A stretch of 64,000 bases of DNA from Meconema thalassinum (taxonomy: Eukaryota > Arthropoda > Insecta > Orthoptera > Tettigoniidae): positions 292,449,065 through 292,513,064 of the forward strand of contig OX336395.1 of the NCBI GenBank assembly GCA_946902985.2, read 5' to 3'. Below are positions 1 through 10,299 of the stretch, in pieces (the first letter of the stretch is position 1; each line of letters opens with the position of its first letter). Under the pieces are notes generated by a model. It was not told where the DNA came from and made no database searches. It saw only the letters and a program-made list of their open reading frames with translations. The translations under genes were made by a program, and so were the position numbers.

Positions 1-412
1 AAAATTGGACCTATCAGCAGGTTTTGAATCATTTTGCCAACACTGTCATGTATGGCCTCCTGGAAATTAAACTGAAATATTATAATCTATATGTGTGCCA
101 ATGTTGGTATAGCTCCCATGCATACCTTCCAAGATATCCAACATGGAGCTGAAATTTCAATTGCGATTTTTCAGCAGTTGGTAGCACTGACATTATTTTC
201 AAATAGTGCATTGAGATATCCAGATAGAGATCTTTACTCATACCAAAATTGGGTTCGATTGCTACAGCCGTTTAGGAGTTGATAGGGACACACACACACA
301 CACACACACACAGCCAGACAGACAGAAGGTCAGACATACACACATTTTCCCGGATCGATCTCATAAGTCTACTTTTTCCAAATTTTTACAAAATGCGAAA
401 AGTAGGCTAATA
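1..412 (-). mobile_element. T-family element, truncated by window edge
   Basis: Minus-strand copy of a repeat also seen near 16.5, 35.7, 39.2 and 60.3 kb. The inverted-motif copy GAAAAGTAGGCT lies at 397-408, next to the conserved segment with TCGATCTCATAAGTCTAC at about 355-372. A CA microsatellite (about 290-312) sits where the other copies carry GTCT or GT runs. The distal end lies outside the window. No coding capacity is recognisable. Confidence 0.8.
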
Positions 413-460
413 ACATTTCACTGCATTATTAGGGCCTAACACTTGTTTTTAGAAAACATC

Positions 461-926
461 ATATATATTATTTCAGTAGTATAGATCCCTCCTGCGGCGC
501 TCACAAGACCGATCGTGACAAATGAGCATTCAAATGAAAGAGAATATACATTAGCTGTAACAAATTGCCCTCTAAATTCATAAATATCTATAATTTATTT
601 AAAAAATTACTTTAAAAAATGTACGAAGTGTTCGATTTGCAGGTACTGTTTCTGTAGGAAAATACGCTCCATAATTGCTGTCCACTTCATATTTTGGCCG
701 CTGTGACGCTTGTTTCACATCATTTTAATATTCTGAGGTCTTTCCTTTATCATTTTGCATACATTTCAGAAACAGTAAATCAAAGGAATGAGTACTCAAA
801 TCGTGTAATTACATAAATATTGAATAACCGTTGTGAGTGTTATGATCCAATTTTCAGTGATTGCCTTCCTAAGTTAGGGAACGTAGTACTTGGAATTCTA
901 ACTGAAATGTAAATAGTGTTCATAAG
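461..926 (-). mobile_element. G-family repeat, 5'-truncated
   Basis: Reverse-complement copy of the repeat at 6877-7563 and 11305-11735. The shared 3' end, which includes GCGCTCACAAGACCGATCG on this strand, is at about 495-520. The 5' CTAGCGGACCC end is missing. No open frame is recognisable; it could be a SINE or a non-autonomous LINE relative. Confidence 0.75.
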
Positions 927-1029
927 GAATGAGGTCGAGAATCGGTGCTCGCTCGTGATGTGTTAGCGCGGTGAGAGACCTAACGTATTGATCTCTTTCC
1001 ATACCCACGCTACAGCGCGACATTCACTC

Positions 1030-1838
1030 ACCAGCTCTCTGGATTAGACACCCCTCAGGGGATCACATCTAGTGGGACGTGCTTCCACTTACTCCTCTCC
1101 GTCTTCTTTCCTCTCGACCACTCTTGGTCAACTCTTGTTCTCTTCCGACCCCAACGGTATTGGGTATCCGAGGCCTAGGGAGTCTCTTCCTTTCCCGCCT
1201 TAATTGGCCCTTCTCTCATCTTTCCTGATCCCTCGTTCCTCTAGGGATCAACCTTCTTTTTTTTTTTTCATTATATTTCCTTTTCTCTTTAAGATTCCCG
1301 CCCTGTTTTTATGAATTGGTCCCCGTGTCTCTAAATTACATTTTGTGAGTATTTCGAATCTCAACCACATATTGTAAGTATTTTCAATCTACATTGCATT
1401 TTGTAAGTATTTTAGATTTAAACTCCATTTTGTAAGTATTTTCAATCTCTATTGCATTTTGTCAGTACACTATTTTGAATCTACCGTACATTTTGTAAGC
1501 ATTTTCAATTTCAATTGCACTTTGTGAGTATTTTGAATCTGAACCTGCCTTTTTCAATCTAACTTGCATTGTTTATTTTCAGTTTCAATTGCATTTTGTA
1601 AGTATTTTGAACCTAAACTACATTTTGTGCGTATTTTTTTTCAACCTAAGCTAATTCCTTTTGTAAGTATTTCTACTCTACGTTTTGTGAGTTATTTCAA
1701 TCTGAGTTCCATTTTGTGAGTATTTTCAGTCTAGATTAATTTCCGTTATGGTTCATTGTCATTTTCGCTATCACCCAGATCATTAGGGGCCGATAACCTA
1801 GATGTTAGGCCCTTTAAAACTACAATCCTCATCATCAT
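1030..1838 (+). mobile_element. L-family repeat with internal tandem array
   Basis: It begins near GGGGATCACATCTAGTGGG and ends with ATTAGGGGCCGATAACC and a TCATCATCAT tail, like the copies near 8.7, 48.1 and 50.6 kb. The fixed 3' end, simple tail and variable 5' end fit a non-LTR retrotransposon 3' end or its non-autonomous derivative. No ORF is recognised. Confidence 0.75.
1325..1750 (+). repeat. degenerate ~29-bp tandem repeat inside L
   Basis: Units of about 29 bp approximate to ATTTTGTAAGTATTTTCAAT plus TCTAAATTGC-like bases, repeated with drift. The same array recurs at equivalent positions in L copies at 40.96 kb and 48.0-49.1 kb, so it belongs to the family rather than arising locally. 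Confidence 0.8.
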
Positions 1839-2193
1839 AAGGCCACGGCCGCCTCCTGGTCTCAATCAAGAATACAGTCTTGCGCTGTCCTTTTAAGTAG
1901 GTTATCTTGGTAACATCACTTAGGCGCCACTGTGTCTTATGGCCCGCTCTGGGTGGAGTGGTTTGTTTCTTCTTGTTTGCTTCCTTACAAAGCGTCTTGA
2001 ACTGGTGGGGTGTGGCCTTCTGTCTGGAATAGCTGTACTGTACTCTTGTGGGTCAATTTCAAGTCCTGATGAGAGAATTTACACATGAATGGCCGGGCTA
2101 ATGTTGAGTACTGGACGGACGATGAGGCTGCGGACAGCGCCGTATTCTCTCCACCCGGGCCTCCGCGTGGTGGTAGTTCAGGGGTATAGCCTA
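1839..2193. other. unassigned sequence
   Basis: No domain, tRNA-like box or repeat shared elsewhere in the window was recognised. The short open frames lack any protein signature. Confidence 0.5.
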
Positions 2194-2248
2194 TACAGGG
2201 TGTTTAAAAAATGGGGGCATAATTTCAGGTATGTATTTGTTATTTGTA

Positions 2249-3066
2249 TAAGGTGCGTTCAAAAGGTAACGAGCCGGAGGCTGTAATGCGCAAACCGGTG
2301 ACGACATCGGCTAATCGTGGCGTGTGTAACGAGGTGTGGTTCCGACCAGAGCGCGGAAGGTCACAGCCCGTCGCTAGAGAGCACGCGTGCACGTCACGTG
2401 TCAATACAAACCGAGCAGCAGCTTGCATCAATCGTCCAACGCTGCCAGTCGCATAGCAAACAGTGACATGCAGGCGTCAAACGAAGAGCAAAGAGGTGTT
2501 GTTCGGATTCTGACAGCGAAAGGAGTAGGGGGAACGGACATTCACCGCCGAATGTCATAAGTGTACGGTGAACACTGCATGTCCCTTCCAAGAGTCAAGG
2601 CGTGGCACAAGCTTTTCAGGGAAGGACGGGTGTCGTTAGCCGATGATACCCGGTCTGGGGCACCCCCCTGCATTACCGATGACAACATCCAGCTGGTTGA
2701 TGCACTCATTACCCAGGACCGCCGAGTGACAGTGAACGCCATAGCCGCCGTGGTCGGATTGAGCGTCGGAAGTGTGCACACCATCATGAAGGACCGACTG
2801 CCCAATGGGTACTCCACAGTCTTCAAGCACACCAGGAAGCATGTCGAATGGCCTACTGTCTTGGTCTTGGTTGGGCGATTGATGCATGCTGCTGATCGCT
2901 TTGTATCGTCACGTCACGTGACGTGCACGCGTGCCCTCTAGTGACGGGCTGTGACCTTCCTCGCTCTGGTCGGATCCATACATCGTTACACACGCCACGA
3001 TTAGCCGATGTCGTCACCGGTTTGCGCATTACAGCCTCCGGCTCGTTACTTTTTGAACGCACCTTA
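2249..3066 (+). mobile_element. mariner-type element inserted in left TIR
   Basis: The ends TAAGGTGCGTTCAAAA and their inverted copy are part of ~150-bp terminal inverted repeats (2249-2400 and about 2915-3066), flanked by TA at 2247-2248 and 3067-3068. Removing it restores the left TIR of the host element so that it matches the right TIR around ATGTA..ATCAAAATAG. At 818 bp it is too short to encode a full transposase, so it is a non-autonomous deletion derivative. Confidence 0.88.
2468..2941 (+). pseudogene. mariner/SETMAR-like transposase N-terminus, broken
   Basis: The frame from ATG 2468 encodes the N-terminal DNA-binding half of a mariner transposase. After a first helical segment it reads through a TAA stop at 2558-2560 into WHKLFREGR, SLADDTRSGAPP and then the second helix-turn-helix with DRRVTVNAIA and SVGSVHTIM. 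In the family this half binds the TIR and is followed by a DD34D catalytic core. Here the core is absent and the frame runs out through about 45 unrelated residues into the right TIR. It cannot make an active enzyme. The recognition of mariner HTH is firm; the exact subfamily is not resolved. Confidence 0.85.
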
Positions 3067-3114
3067 TAGACACTCAAAATAGTTCATTAAAACATGTGTC
3101 AGGAAATGCTTCAT

Positions 3115-4487
3115 TTCCGAGTTATGGCCTTCACAACACTGAACTTCACCGGAACGTGTTTCATTCCGCAGCTCATTGCCGTGATAGGAGACATTAAGAT
3201 GACACTGACAGTTCATTCCTAGGCGAAGGTTAAATTCAGTGTTGTGTTTGGAGTGCGTCCGTGCGACATGTATTCATATCAGCATCTGTCAGAGATGCAC
3301 TTCATGTGCGGTAAAGCCTAGTCCACACCAGCAGATTTGTTTGAAGACTGTATGTAGATTGTTTGCATACTGTATGCAAACTGTTTGAAAACTGTATGAA
3401 GACTGTATGTATAGCCTACTACTTTGGAGTCTGGAAACAGTCTCCATACAAGTCTTTATACATTATGCAGACTGTATTGAAACTTTGTATCTGATACAAG
3501 TATGTTACTTGTTTTGCGTCCACACCAGAATTAGACCGCTAGGTCTTATAAGGTCTGCGAATGTGTAAATTGGTGGATCAAAGTAAAACGATCATGGTTG
3601 GAGGGGGATTGTGTTTAAATGTACCTCTTGTATTAGTCGAATGATTAACCAAAATACTCATTCTACTAATATTTCATATAACAACCGCTATTTTCTTTTT
3701 GTGGGGAGGGGGTGAAATTTGACACCCCACCGGTAGCCCCACTAAACTACATTTTGTGGCAATATAATGAGATCACTGCGTTGTCATTGGTGGGACATGT
3801 TTCAAGGCCTAATTAGTTTTGGTCCCTTCATCAGCCGATATGAATTAATAAATGTCAAAGAAATGTATAGCGTAACAACAAAAAGTCCCTTGTTATTAAA
3901 CCTTATGTGGTGCACCATAAAGAAGGATGGGAAATTGAAACTAAATCAACACAATATGATGTGGGAAAACGTGGCTAGCTGGATGCGTCTGTGGTTTGTA
4001 TCCGGTCTACAGTTTCAAAACACGTCCACACAGGAAGACTTGAGACAAAATACTAGTTTCTTGTATGCGTGTTTTCCATTTCGTTGGAAAACAGAAAACA
4101 TTGTATCTTGAAACACGAGATTTGTTTGTCATTTGTATGTCAATTGGATGCAAACTGTCTGCAGACTGTTTCCAAACATCACTCGAGTCTCCCGATTGTA
4201 TGTAGAATATTTTCAAAAAGTATGCAAACATTCCGCATACAAATGAGAAACATTTGGGAAACAGTCTGCCTACAATGTTTCTGGAAACAAATCTGCCGGT
4301 GTGGACGAGGCTTAAGGTAGACGGCAAAGCTGGGTTGGCTCGTCTTTTGTTCCAGGAGAGGTCAATGAGACATCATTGTATGCAAGCAGGAGGTGGACAT
4401 TTTGAACATCTTCTGTAATGACAATGACCTGCAGAAGAAAAAAAAAGTTCCGGTGAAGTTCAGTGTTGTGAAGGTCATAACTCGGAA
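3115..4487 (+). repeat. palindrome arm A
   Basis: Inverted copy of 4978-6316. Over the inner ~1 kb, paired positions sum to 9465. A 22-bp extra segment in arm A (around 3390-3412, a GACTGTATG-type subrepeat) and about 11 bp near 3248 change the sum to 9443 and 9432 further out. The arms otherwise look nearly identical, which suggests recent origin or gene conversion. Both ends of the arm carry the same ~41-bp sequence in inverse orientation (3115-3155 and 4447-4487). Confidence 0.9.
3315..4312 (+). mobile_element. Harbinger-like non-autonomous element, arm A
   Basis: The terminal inverted repeats AGCCTAGTCCACACCAGCAG and the inverse of AGCCTCGTCCACACCGGCAG are flanked by TAA at 3312-3314 and 4313-4315. 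A 3-bp TWA duplication and a CCACAC-type end fit PIF/Harbinger elements. The subterminal parts are crowded with short ACTGTATGCAAACTGTTTG-like repeats. An open frame at 3767-4111 (114 codons) shows no recognisable domain and I do not call it a gene. Confidence 0.7.
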
Positions 4488-4930
4488 GGACGGGTGTCGT
4501 TAGCCGATGATACCCGGTCTGGGGCACCCCCCTGCATTACCGATGACAACATCCAGCTGGTTGATGCACTCATTACCCAGGACCGCCGAGTGACAGTGAA
4601 CGCCATAGCCGCCGTGGTCGGATTGAGCGTCGGAAGTGTGCACACCATCATGAAGGACCGACTGCCCAATGGGTACTCCACAGTCTTCAAGCACACCAGG
4701 AAGCATGTCGAATGGCCTACTGTCTTGGTCTTGGTTGGGCGATTGATGCATGCTGCTGATCGCTTTGTATCGTCACGTCACGTGACGTGCACGCGTGCCC
4801 TCTAGTGACGGGCTGTGACCTTCCTCGCTCTGGTCGGATCCATACATCGTTACACACGCCACGATTAGCCGATGTCGTCACCGGTTTGCGCATTACAGCC
4901 TCCGGCTCGTTACTTTTTGAACGCACCTTA
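4484..4930 (+). mobile_element. second, 5'-truncated copy of the mariner
   Basis: It matches 2620-3066 at a constant offset of 1864 and continues past the mariner end through 5019 (= 3155), so host TIR sequence was copied with it. The left junction shares GGAAGG with the source. The truncated transposase frame (4494-4805) repeats the residues of the first copy exactly. Only one difference (G to A near 4986) was noticed over the 530-bp duplicate. Confidence 0.9.
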
Positions 4931-4977
4931 TAGACACTCAAAATAGTTCATTAAAACATGTGTCAGGAAATGCTTCA

Positions 4978-6316
4978 TTTCCGAGTTATGACCTTCACAA
5001 CACTGAACTTCACCGGAACTTTTTTTTCTTCTGCAGGTCATTGTCATTACAGAAGATGTTCAAAATGTCCACCTCCTGCTTGCATACAATGATGTCTCAT
5101 TGACCTCTCCTGGAACAAAAGACGAGCCAACCCAGCTTTGCCGTCTACCTTAAGCCTCGTCCACACCGGCAGATTTGTTTCCAGAAACATTGTAGGCAGA
5201 CTGTTTCCCAAATGTTTCTCATTTGTATGCGGAATGTTTGCATACTTTTTGAAAATATTCTACATACAATCGGGAGACTCGAGTGATGTTTGGAAACAGT
5301 CTGCAGACAGTTTGCATCCAATTGACATACAAATGACAAACAAATCTCGTGTTTCAAGATACAATGTTTTCTGTTTTCCAACGAAATGGAAAACACGCAT
5401 ACAAGAAACTAGTATTTTGTCTCAAGTCTTCCTGTGTGGACGTGTTTTGAAACTGTAGACCGGATACAAACCACAGACGCATCCAGCTAGCCACGTTTTC
5501 CCACATCATATTGTGTTGATTTAGTTTCAATTTCCCATCCTTCTTTATGGTGCACCACATAAGGTTTAATAACAAGGGACTTTTTGTTGTTACGCTATAC
5601 ATTTCTTTGACATTTATTAATTCATATCGGCTGATGAAGGGACCAAAACTAATTAGGCCTTGAAACATGTCCCACCAATGACAACGCAGTGATCTCATTA
5701 TATTGCCACAAAATGTAGTTTAGTGGGGCTACCGGTGGGGTGTCAAATTTCACCCCCTCCCCACAAAAAGAAAATAGCGGTTGTTATATGAAATATTAGT
5801 AGAATGAGTATTTTGGTTAATCATTCGACTAATACAAGAGGTACATTTAAACACAATCCCCCTCCAACCATGATCGTTTTACTTTGATCCACCAATTTAC
5901 ACATTCGCAGACCTTATAAGACCTAGCGGTCTAATTCTGGTGTGGACGCAAAACAAGTAACATACTTGTATCAGATACAAAGTTTCAATACAGTCTGCAT
6001 AATGTATAAAGACTTGTATGGAGACTGTTTCCAGACTCCAAAGTAGTAGGCTATACAAACAGTTTGCATACAGTATGCAAACAATCTACATACAGTCTTC
6101 AAACAAATCTGCTGGTGTGGACTAGGCTTTACCGCACACGAAGTGCATCTCTGACAGATGCTGATATGAATACATGTCGCACGGACACAACACTGAATTT
6201 AACCTTCGCCTAGGAATGAACTGTCAGTGTCATCTTAATGTCTCCTATCACGGCAACGAGCTGCGGAATGAAACACGTTCCGGTGAAGTTCAGTGTTATG
6301 AAGGCCATAACTCGGA
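4978..6316 (-). repeat. palindrome arm B
   Basis: Reverse complement of arm A. Its 5' boundary TTCCGAGTTATGACC and its 3' boundary CATAACTCGGAA are the 41-bp inverted sequence that also bounds arm A. It contains the Harbinger-like element in minus orientation. Confidence 0.9.
5153..6128 (-). mobile_element. Harbinger-like non-autonomous element, arm B
   Basis: Same element as 3315-4312 in inverse orientation, flanked by TTA at 5150-5152 and 6129-6131. Because both copies share the same insertion site, the element entered before the arms were duplicated. It lacks the 22-bp subterminal segment present in arm A. Confidence 0.7.
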
Positions 6317-6420
6317 AATGAAGCATTTCCGGACACATGTTGTAATTAACTATTTTGATTCTCTACATTATAACAAATACATGCCTGAAATTACGCCCCC
6401 TATTTTTGAAACACCCTGTA

Positions 6421-6620
6421 TACCACACGTCTGGCATTACTGTTATGCGGGCTCGACGTGATTCAGCTCTGGCAGGGGCTGTCATAATGTTCATTTGTAT
6501 AAACGCACTTTGTCAAAGTGAAACGCCATGTCCTGTAGTTCGGATTCCACGTAAAAAGGAGATCCCGTGGCTCAAGATCGCGAGATTGACAGTCACGTAA
6601 AACTACAAACTACTTTGGAG
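6421..6620 (+). repeat. dispersed repeat shared with 24.8 and 43.5 kb
   Basis: The segment with GCCATGTCCTGTAGTTCGG and CACGTAAAAAGGAG recurs at 24837-24950. The piece with GGCAGGGGCTGT and GTTCATTTGTATAAA resembles 43587-43635, which lies beside a G-family 5' end. It is probably an internal part of the G family. The following 6621-6876 holds nothing I recognise. Confidence 0.55.
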
Positions 6621-6876
6621 TTGGACGGACACGTTTAATTGTGAATATTCATAGGGTAGAGGTCAAGGAGCCGAACAGGAAGTACGCACTCTTTGTCATT
6701 GTGCTGGGTTACGACCGACCGAATGTGCGCTTGGTATGCTTGGCACATGTTTCTCGCTGTCTGGAGGAGAGGTCCAGCGACCCTGCTGGCTGGCGTCTCA
6801 AACAATAATACAGGCTCATCGAAAAATAATGCCTAGATAAAAATAAAATAAAATCATCAAAACCTTTTATGTTAAC

Positions 6877-7563
6877 TAGCGGACCCGAGCGAGAAATCTC
6901 GCTTGTTAATAACCCCCAATAGGTTTATACCTAGGCAATGAGAGACTTAAGGAGAAAGGTTATGTTTTATTGCAACCAAATGATTATAGAACACTAATTA
7001 CGTTTCATTTAGAATTCCAAGTTCTACGTTCCCTAACTTAAGAAGGGTCGCGTATTTTCCTACAGCAACAGTATTTACAAATCGCACACTTCTTACAAAA
7101 ATTGATATTTATGAAATTAGAATGCAATTCGTCAATGCTAATGTCATTTGTGTGCTGAGTCCATTGATTGACAGCTTAGCTGTAACACTCACCGGTTATT
7201 CGATATTTATGAAATTAAATGATTTGAGTACTCATTCCTCTGATTTACTGTTTCTGAAATTCATGCAAAATGATAAAGGAAAGACCTCAGAATGTTAATG
7301 TGATATGAAACGGGCGTCACTGCAGCCAATATGTGAAGTGGACAGAAATTATGGAGCGTATTTTCTTACAAAACAGTATCTGCAAATCGCACACTTTGTA
7401 ATTTTTTGAAAAGTAATTTTTTAAAGAAATTATAGATATTTATGAAATTAGAGTGCAATTCATCACTGATAATGTCTATTCTCTTTCATTTGAATGCTAA
7501 TTTTTCACGATCGGTCGCTTGTGAGCGCCGCAGGAGGGATCTATACTACTGAAATAATATATA
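6877..7563 (+). mobile_element. G-family repeat, longest copy
   Basis: It starts CTAGCGGACCCGAGCGAGAA and ends GGGATCTATACTACTGAAAT followed by a GATGAT microsatellite (7564-7594), which looks like a retroposon tail. It contains an internal duplication of the segment with GTATTTTCCTACAG and AAATCGCACACTT. No ORF. Confidence 0.75.
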
Positions 7564-7594
7564 CGATGATGATGATGATGATGATGATGATGAC

Positions 7595-8520
7595 TAGGGC
7601 TCGGATTTTTAGGTGTTAAAAATCGGGGAAATATTTATTTTTTATGTATTAAAAATACCTGAAATATGTGACAAAAAAGTAAAAATATTTAATAATCATT
7701 GATGATGATGATGATGATGATAATTGTTGTTTTAAGGGGCCTAACATCTATGTTATCGGCCTCTGAAATAATAATTGAGTTTATTATTGTGAATATAAAC
7801 AATATGCAGTACTCACGAATGTAATTTATGTTATGCCTCACTGACTGCTGAAGCATTACAATACACAACGCGATACATCTTCAGGTTGTCCATCACAAAT
7901 GGTCGACGATTATCGCGAAACGCTTATTCTGAAGGTGCGAAACTGCGCCAATATGTTTCTTGCCCTTGAGGTGTTGTGTAACTTGAGATCGATGTTCATC
8001 CTTCATTGCTTTCCCACATGGTTGACAGAACAGAACGCCCCCATCAGAAGTAAAATTATCCTTAAATTCTTCAATATACTGCTGCAGACGATAACTTGTA
8101 GTTGCATTTACTTTAGGCATCGTAGAACTGCCTTACACTTCAGTGTCAGAAATGAACTGCATGTGAATGACACTGGTTCCAGGTAGCTGGGGGGAGGGGG
8201 AGGCCTAGCGCGTGGTGCAATATAGATATGGACAAGGAAATCCCCGGCTTCCACAGTAAGTGGCACGGGGCGACAAGTTAAGAATAACACAGTTACAAGC
8301 TGCATGAAGATTAGATAGCTCACAGGTTCTTCCCCGTTGAAGTAACACAGAACAAAAATGCAAACTGAAAGATCTAGCATACTGATTTTAAAAAAATGCA
8401 ATATTTTGTCTTTTTATGTGCTAATAAGTGAAAAACAGGAATGTATGTATTTATAAAAAAAATTGCTTAAAATATGTATTGACATAAAAAATATTTATTT
8501 ACCTAAAAATCCGAGCCCTA
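7595..8520 (-). mobile_element. non-autonomous hAT element
   Basis: The TIRs TAGGGCTCGGATTTTTAGGT are at 7595 and, inverted, ending at 8520. Flanks ATGATGAC (7587-7594) and ATGATGAG (8521-8528) fit an 8-bp hAT target duplication with one change. The insertion lies in the GATGAT tail of the G copy. Subterminal DNA repeats AAAATATTTA-like motifs. A 57-bp L-family tail fragment in minus orientation lies at about 7697-7768. Confidence 0.78.
7893..8120 (-). pseudogene. hAT N-terminal zinc finger (CGGBP1-like)
   Basis: A 75-residue open frame starting MPKVNATTSYRLQQYIEEF has a CxxC pair in VLFCQPCGK and an HxxxxH pair in QHLKGKKH. This is the spacing of the BED-like finger found in CGGBP1 and in the hAT transposases it came from, where it binds element ends. 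No dimerisation or catalytic region follows inside the 926-bp element, so this is a stub. The intact frame may be chance retention or a small DNA-binding product; the sequence cannot decide. Confidence 0.6.
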
Positions 8521-8727
8521 ATGATGAGTGACAGTCTCACTGTGTGGGAACTGATTAGCGCAAGTTTTGTTTAATGCAATAGCGTGACCTTGGTATGTGC
8601 CCAACGAAATCCACGAGTAAGGTCGTGAATCTCGAAGTCAGTGTCCAAATTATTGGACCTTACTTTTTGCTGAAAAACAATTACAAGCCTAATTTACCTC
8701 GACATTCTTGAACAGTTTGTCTTCCCT

Positions 8728-9440
8728 CAATCTCCTAGGGGCTCACATCTAGTGGGGCGTAGGTTGACGACCACGGGACCCCAGCTGAGCCCGGCATTGC
8801 TTCCACTTACTTGTGCCGGGCTCCCCTCAGTCTTCTTTCCTGTCGACCTCACTTGGTCAACCCTTGTTCTCTTCCGACCCCGACGGTGTTAGGGTATCAG
8901 AGGCCTAGGGAGTCTGTTCCTTTCCCGCCTTAATTGGTCCTTGTCTCATCTTTCCTGATACCCTCATTCTACGAGGGGTCAGCCTTCTTTTTCTTTTCAT
9001 GTTATCTTCTACCTTCTGCACAAGACCCTCAAGGAGATTGGTAGGGTGTGTGTAGCCCCACCACTTCTGGTGCACCTTCGATATTGCTACACCCTTAAGG
9101 GCTCACGGCTGGTGAGTGTGGGAATTGGCGATCCCGGGGGATTCCTGAGCTGGATCCGTTTTTTTTTTCCTTTTTCCACTGACTTTGAAATGGGCCCTCT
9201 TTTCTTTCCCGTCTGCCTTTCATGGCTCTCCCTCCTTCCAAGTCCCTCAATCCTCATTCTTCGAGGTTTGAGGACACTTCTTTTCTTCCTGTCCTTTATG
9301 TGTTTCCAATTTCTTCTTCTAGTCTGTAAGTCTGTAGTTAGTATTAGTTATAGTTTTCATTCTCATCTCATCTTTCACTATCACCCAAACCATTAGGGGC
9401 CGATAACCTACATGCTAGCCCCTTAAAACAACAATTATCA
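8728..9440 (+). mobile_element. L-family repeat
   Basis: It begins AGGGGCTCACATCTAGTGGG and ends GGGGCCGATAACCTACATG with an ATTATCATC tail. Unlike the copy at 1.0 kb, it carries the middle block with CCACCACTTCTGGTGCACC and lacks the 29-bp array, matching the 50.6-kb copy. At least two L subtypes therefore exist. Confidence 0.75.
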
Positions 9441-9542
9441 TCTACCCTCAAATAGAAGACATCGAATAACAGATAATTTTTTATGCAAAATGGGGCTCCG
9501 CCTCAGTAACTTCGCGTGATACGCGATGCATTCGACGTATGC

Positions 9543-9653
9543 TTTCCAAACGGTTGGATTGGCAGAGAAGCGCCAATTTCCTGCCCTCCGAGAAGTCCAG
9601 ACCTAACCCCTTTTGGATTAGCTGTCAGATTCGTGAGACATATCACTAAGTGA
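9543..9653 (+). pseudogene. Tc1/mariner-type transposase C-terminal scrap
   Basis: One frame reads FPNGWIGREAPISCPPRSPD followed by LTPFGLAVRF and a stop at 9651-9653. This is the conserved block before the last catalytic acidic residue in a mariner-related family (usually PPRSPDLTPLDFFLWG). The acidic residue after TP is lost here. The relic is about 37 codons long. The flanks are not recognised. Confidence 0.65.
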
Positions 9654-9744
9654 ATATTAGACTATTACCAGGCCTAGGTCTATTTAATAAGATTGAAAAA
9701 TATTATTGATTTCGGTCAACTGAGGACCACGTCATTTCAACTGT

Positions 9745-10200
9745 TTCCTTTTAGCTTTAACATTAGCCCAGTGTTTATTCGTAGACGGTGTTGTTCCTTC
9801 CTTTGTTTCTTTTTCTCTTTTTCCACGCCTTTCCAGTCTTCAGCGTCGGCTTAGGTTTGAAACTCCGATGTTCCAAGAAATTTCTCTTAAGCAGGTTACA
9901 CTCATGGATATTTTCACTTGAGATCCCAATCTCGTGTAGATAAGTGTAATTGCGATAGGTTGATCTTGTTGACGTCATTCGGACCACGTGCCCATAAAAC
10001 GTCATCTGTCTTTTCCTCATCGCGTCAGTTATTTTCTCGTCTTCTAAAATCATCATCCTGTTTGACCGGACCTAAGGTTTTCCTCAAAATCTTCCTTTTT
10101 GGTTTCCAATTTCTCCATCGTCCCTTTTTTTTTTGTTCATGGCGAGACATCCCGCTGCATACAAAGCTTCTGGTCAGTAATGTTTCATTGCATTCAAGGA
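9745..10200 (-). pseudogene. LINE-B C-terminal fragment
   Basis: On the minus strand the order is a WKPKRKILRKTLGPVKQDDD-like block, then, after a frameshift, EKITDAMRKRQMTFYGHVVR, then a K/R-rich end with KHWANVKAKRKQLK. The ERKILRKI...ITDTMRKRRI...GHI order recurs at 17.5, 42.3, 45.7 and 59.4 kb. It lies C-terminal to the reverse transcriptase in non-LTR elements. Multiple stops and shifts are present. Confidence 0.6.
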
Positions 10201-10225
10201 GAGACTACAGATATTTTGTTATAGA

Positions 10226-10228
<3 letters not shown>

Positions 10229-10256
<28 letters not shown>

Positions 10257-10262
10257 GTTATT
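10229..10262 (+). repeat. ATT microsatellite
   Basis: About ten ATT units lie between the minus-strand LINE-B fragment and the plus-strand RT C-terminal fragment. Confidence 0.95.
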
Positions 10263-10299
10263 AAAAAAACTAAGAAACTTATTCGTAGTTCATTAGTAC

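Larger units (their letters stand above)
2196..6418. mobile_element. composite TIR element forming a nested palindrome
   Basis: The termini are CAGGGTGTTT at 2196 and AAACACCCTG ending at 6418, flanked by TA at 2194-2195 and 6419-6420. TA duplications are usual for Tc1/mariner-type elements, but no transposase of its own is visible. Subterminal sequence matches in inverted orientation for well over 150 bp once the mariner at 2249-3066 is removed. The interior holds two inverted arms (3115-4487 and 4978-6316) around a 490-bp spacer. Assignment to a named superfamily is open. Confidence 0.85.

Noticed and set aside
3767..4111. 114-codon open frame repeated exactly in the other palindrome arm (5354-5698)
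   Set aside because: The identity comes from the arm duplication, not selection. No domain was recognised and it sits in a short-repeat-rich non-autonomous element.
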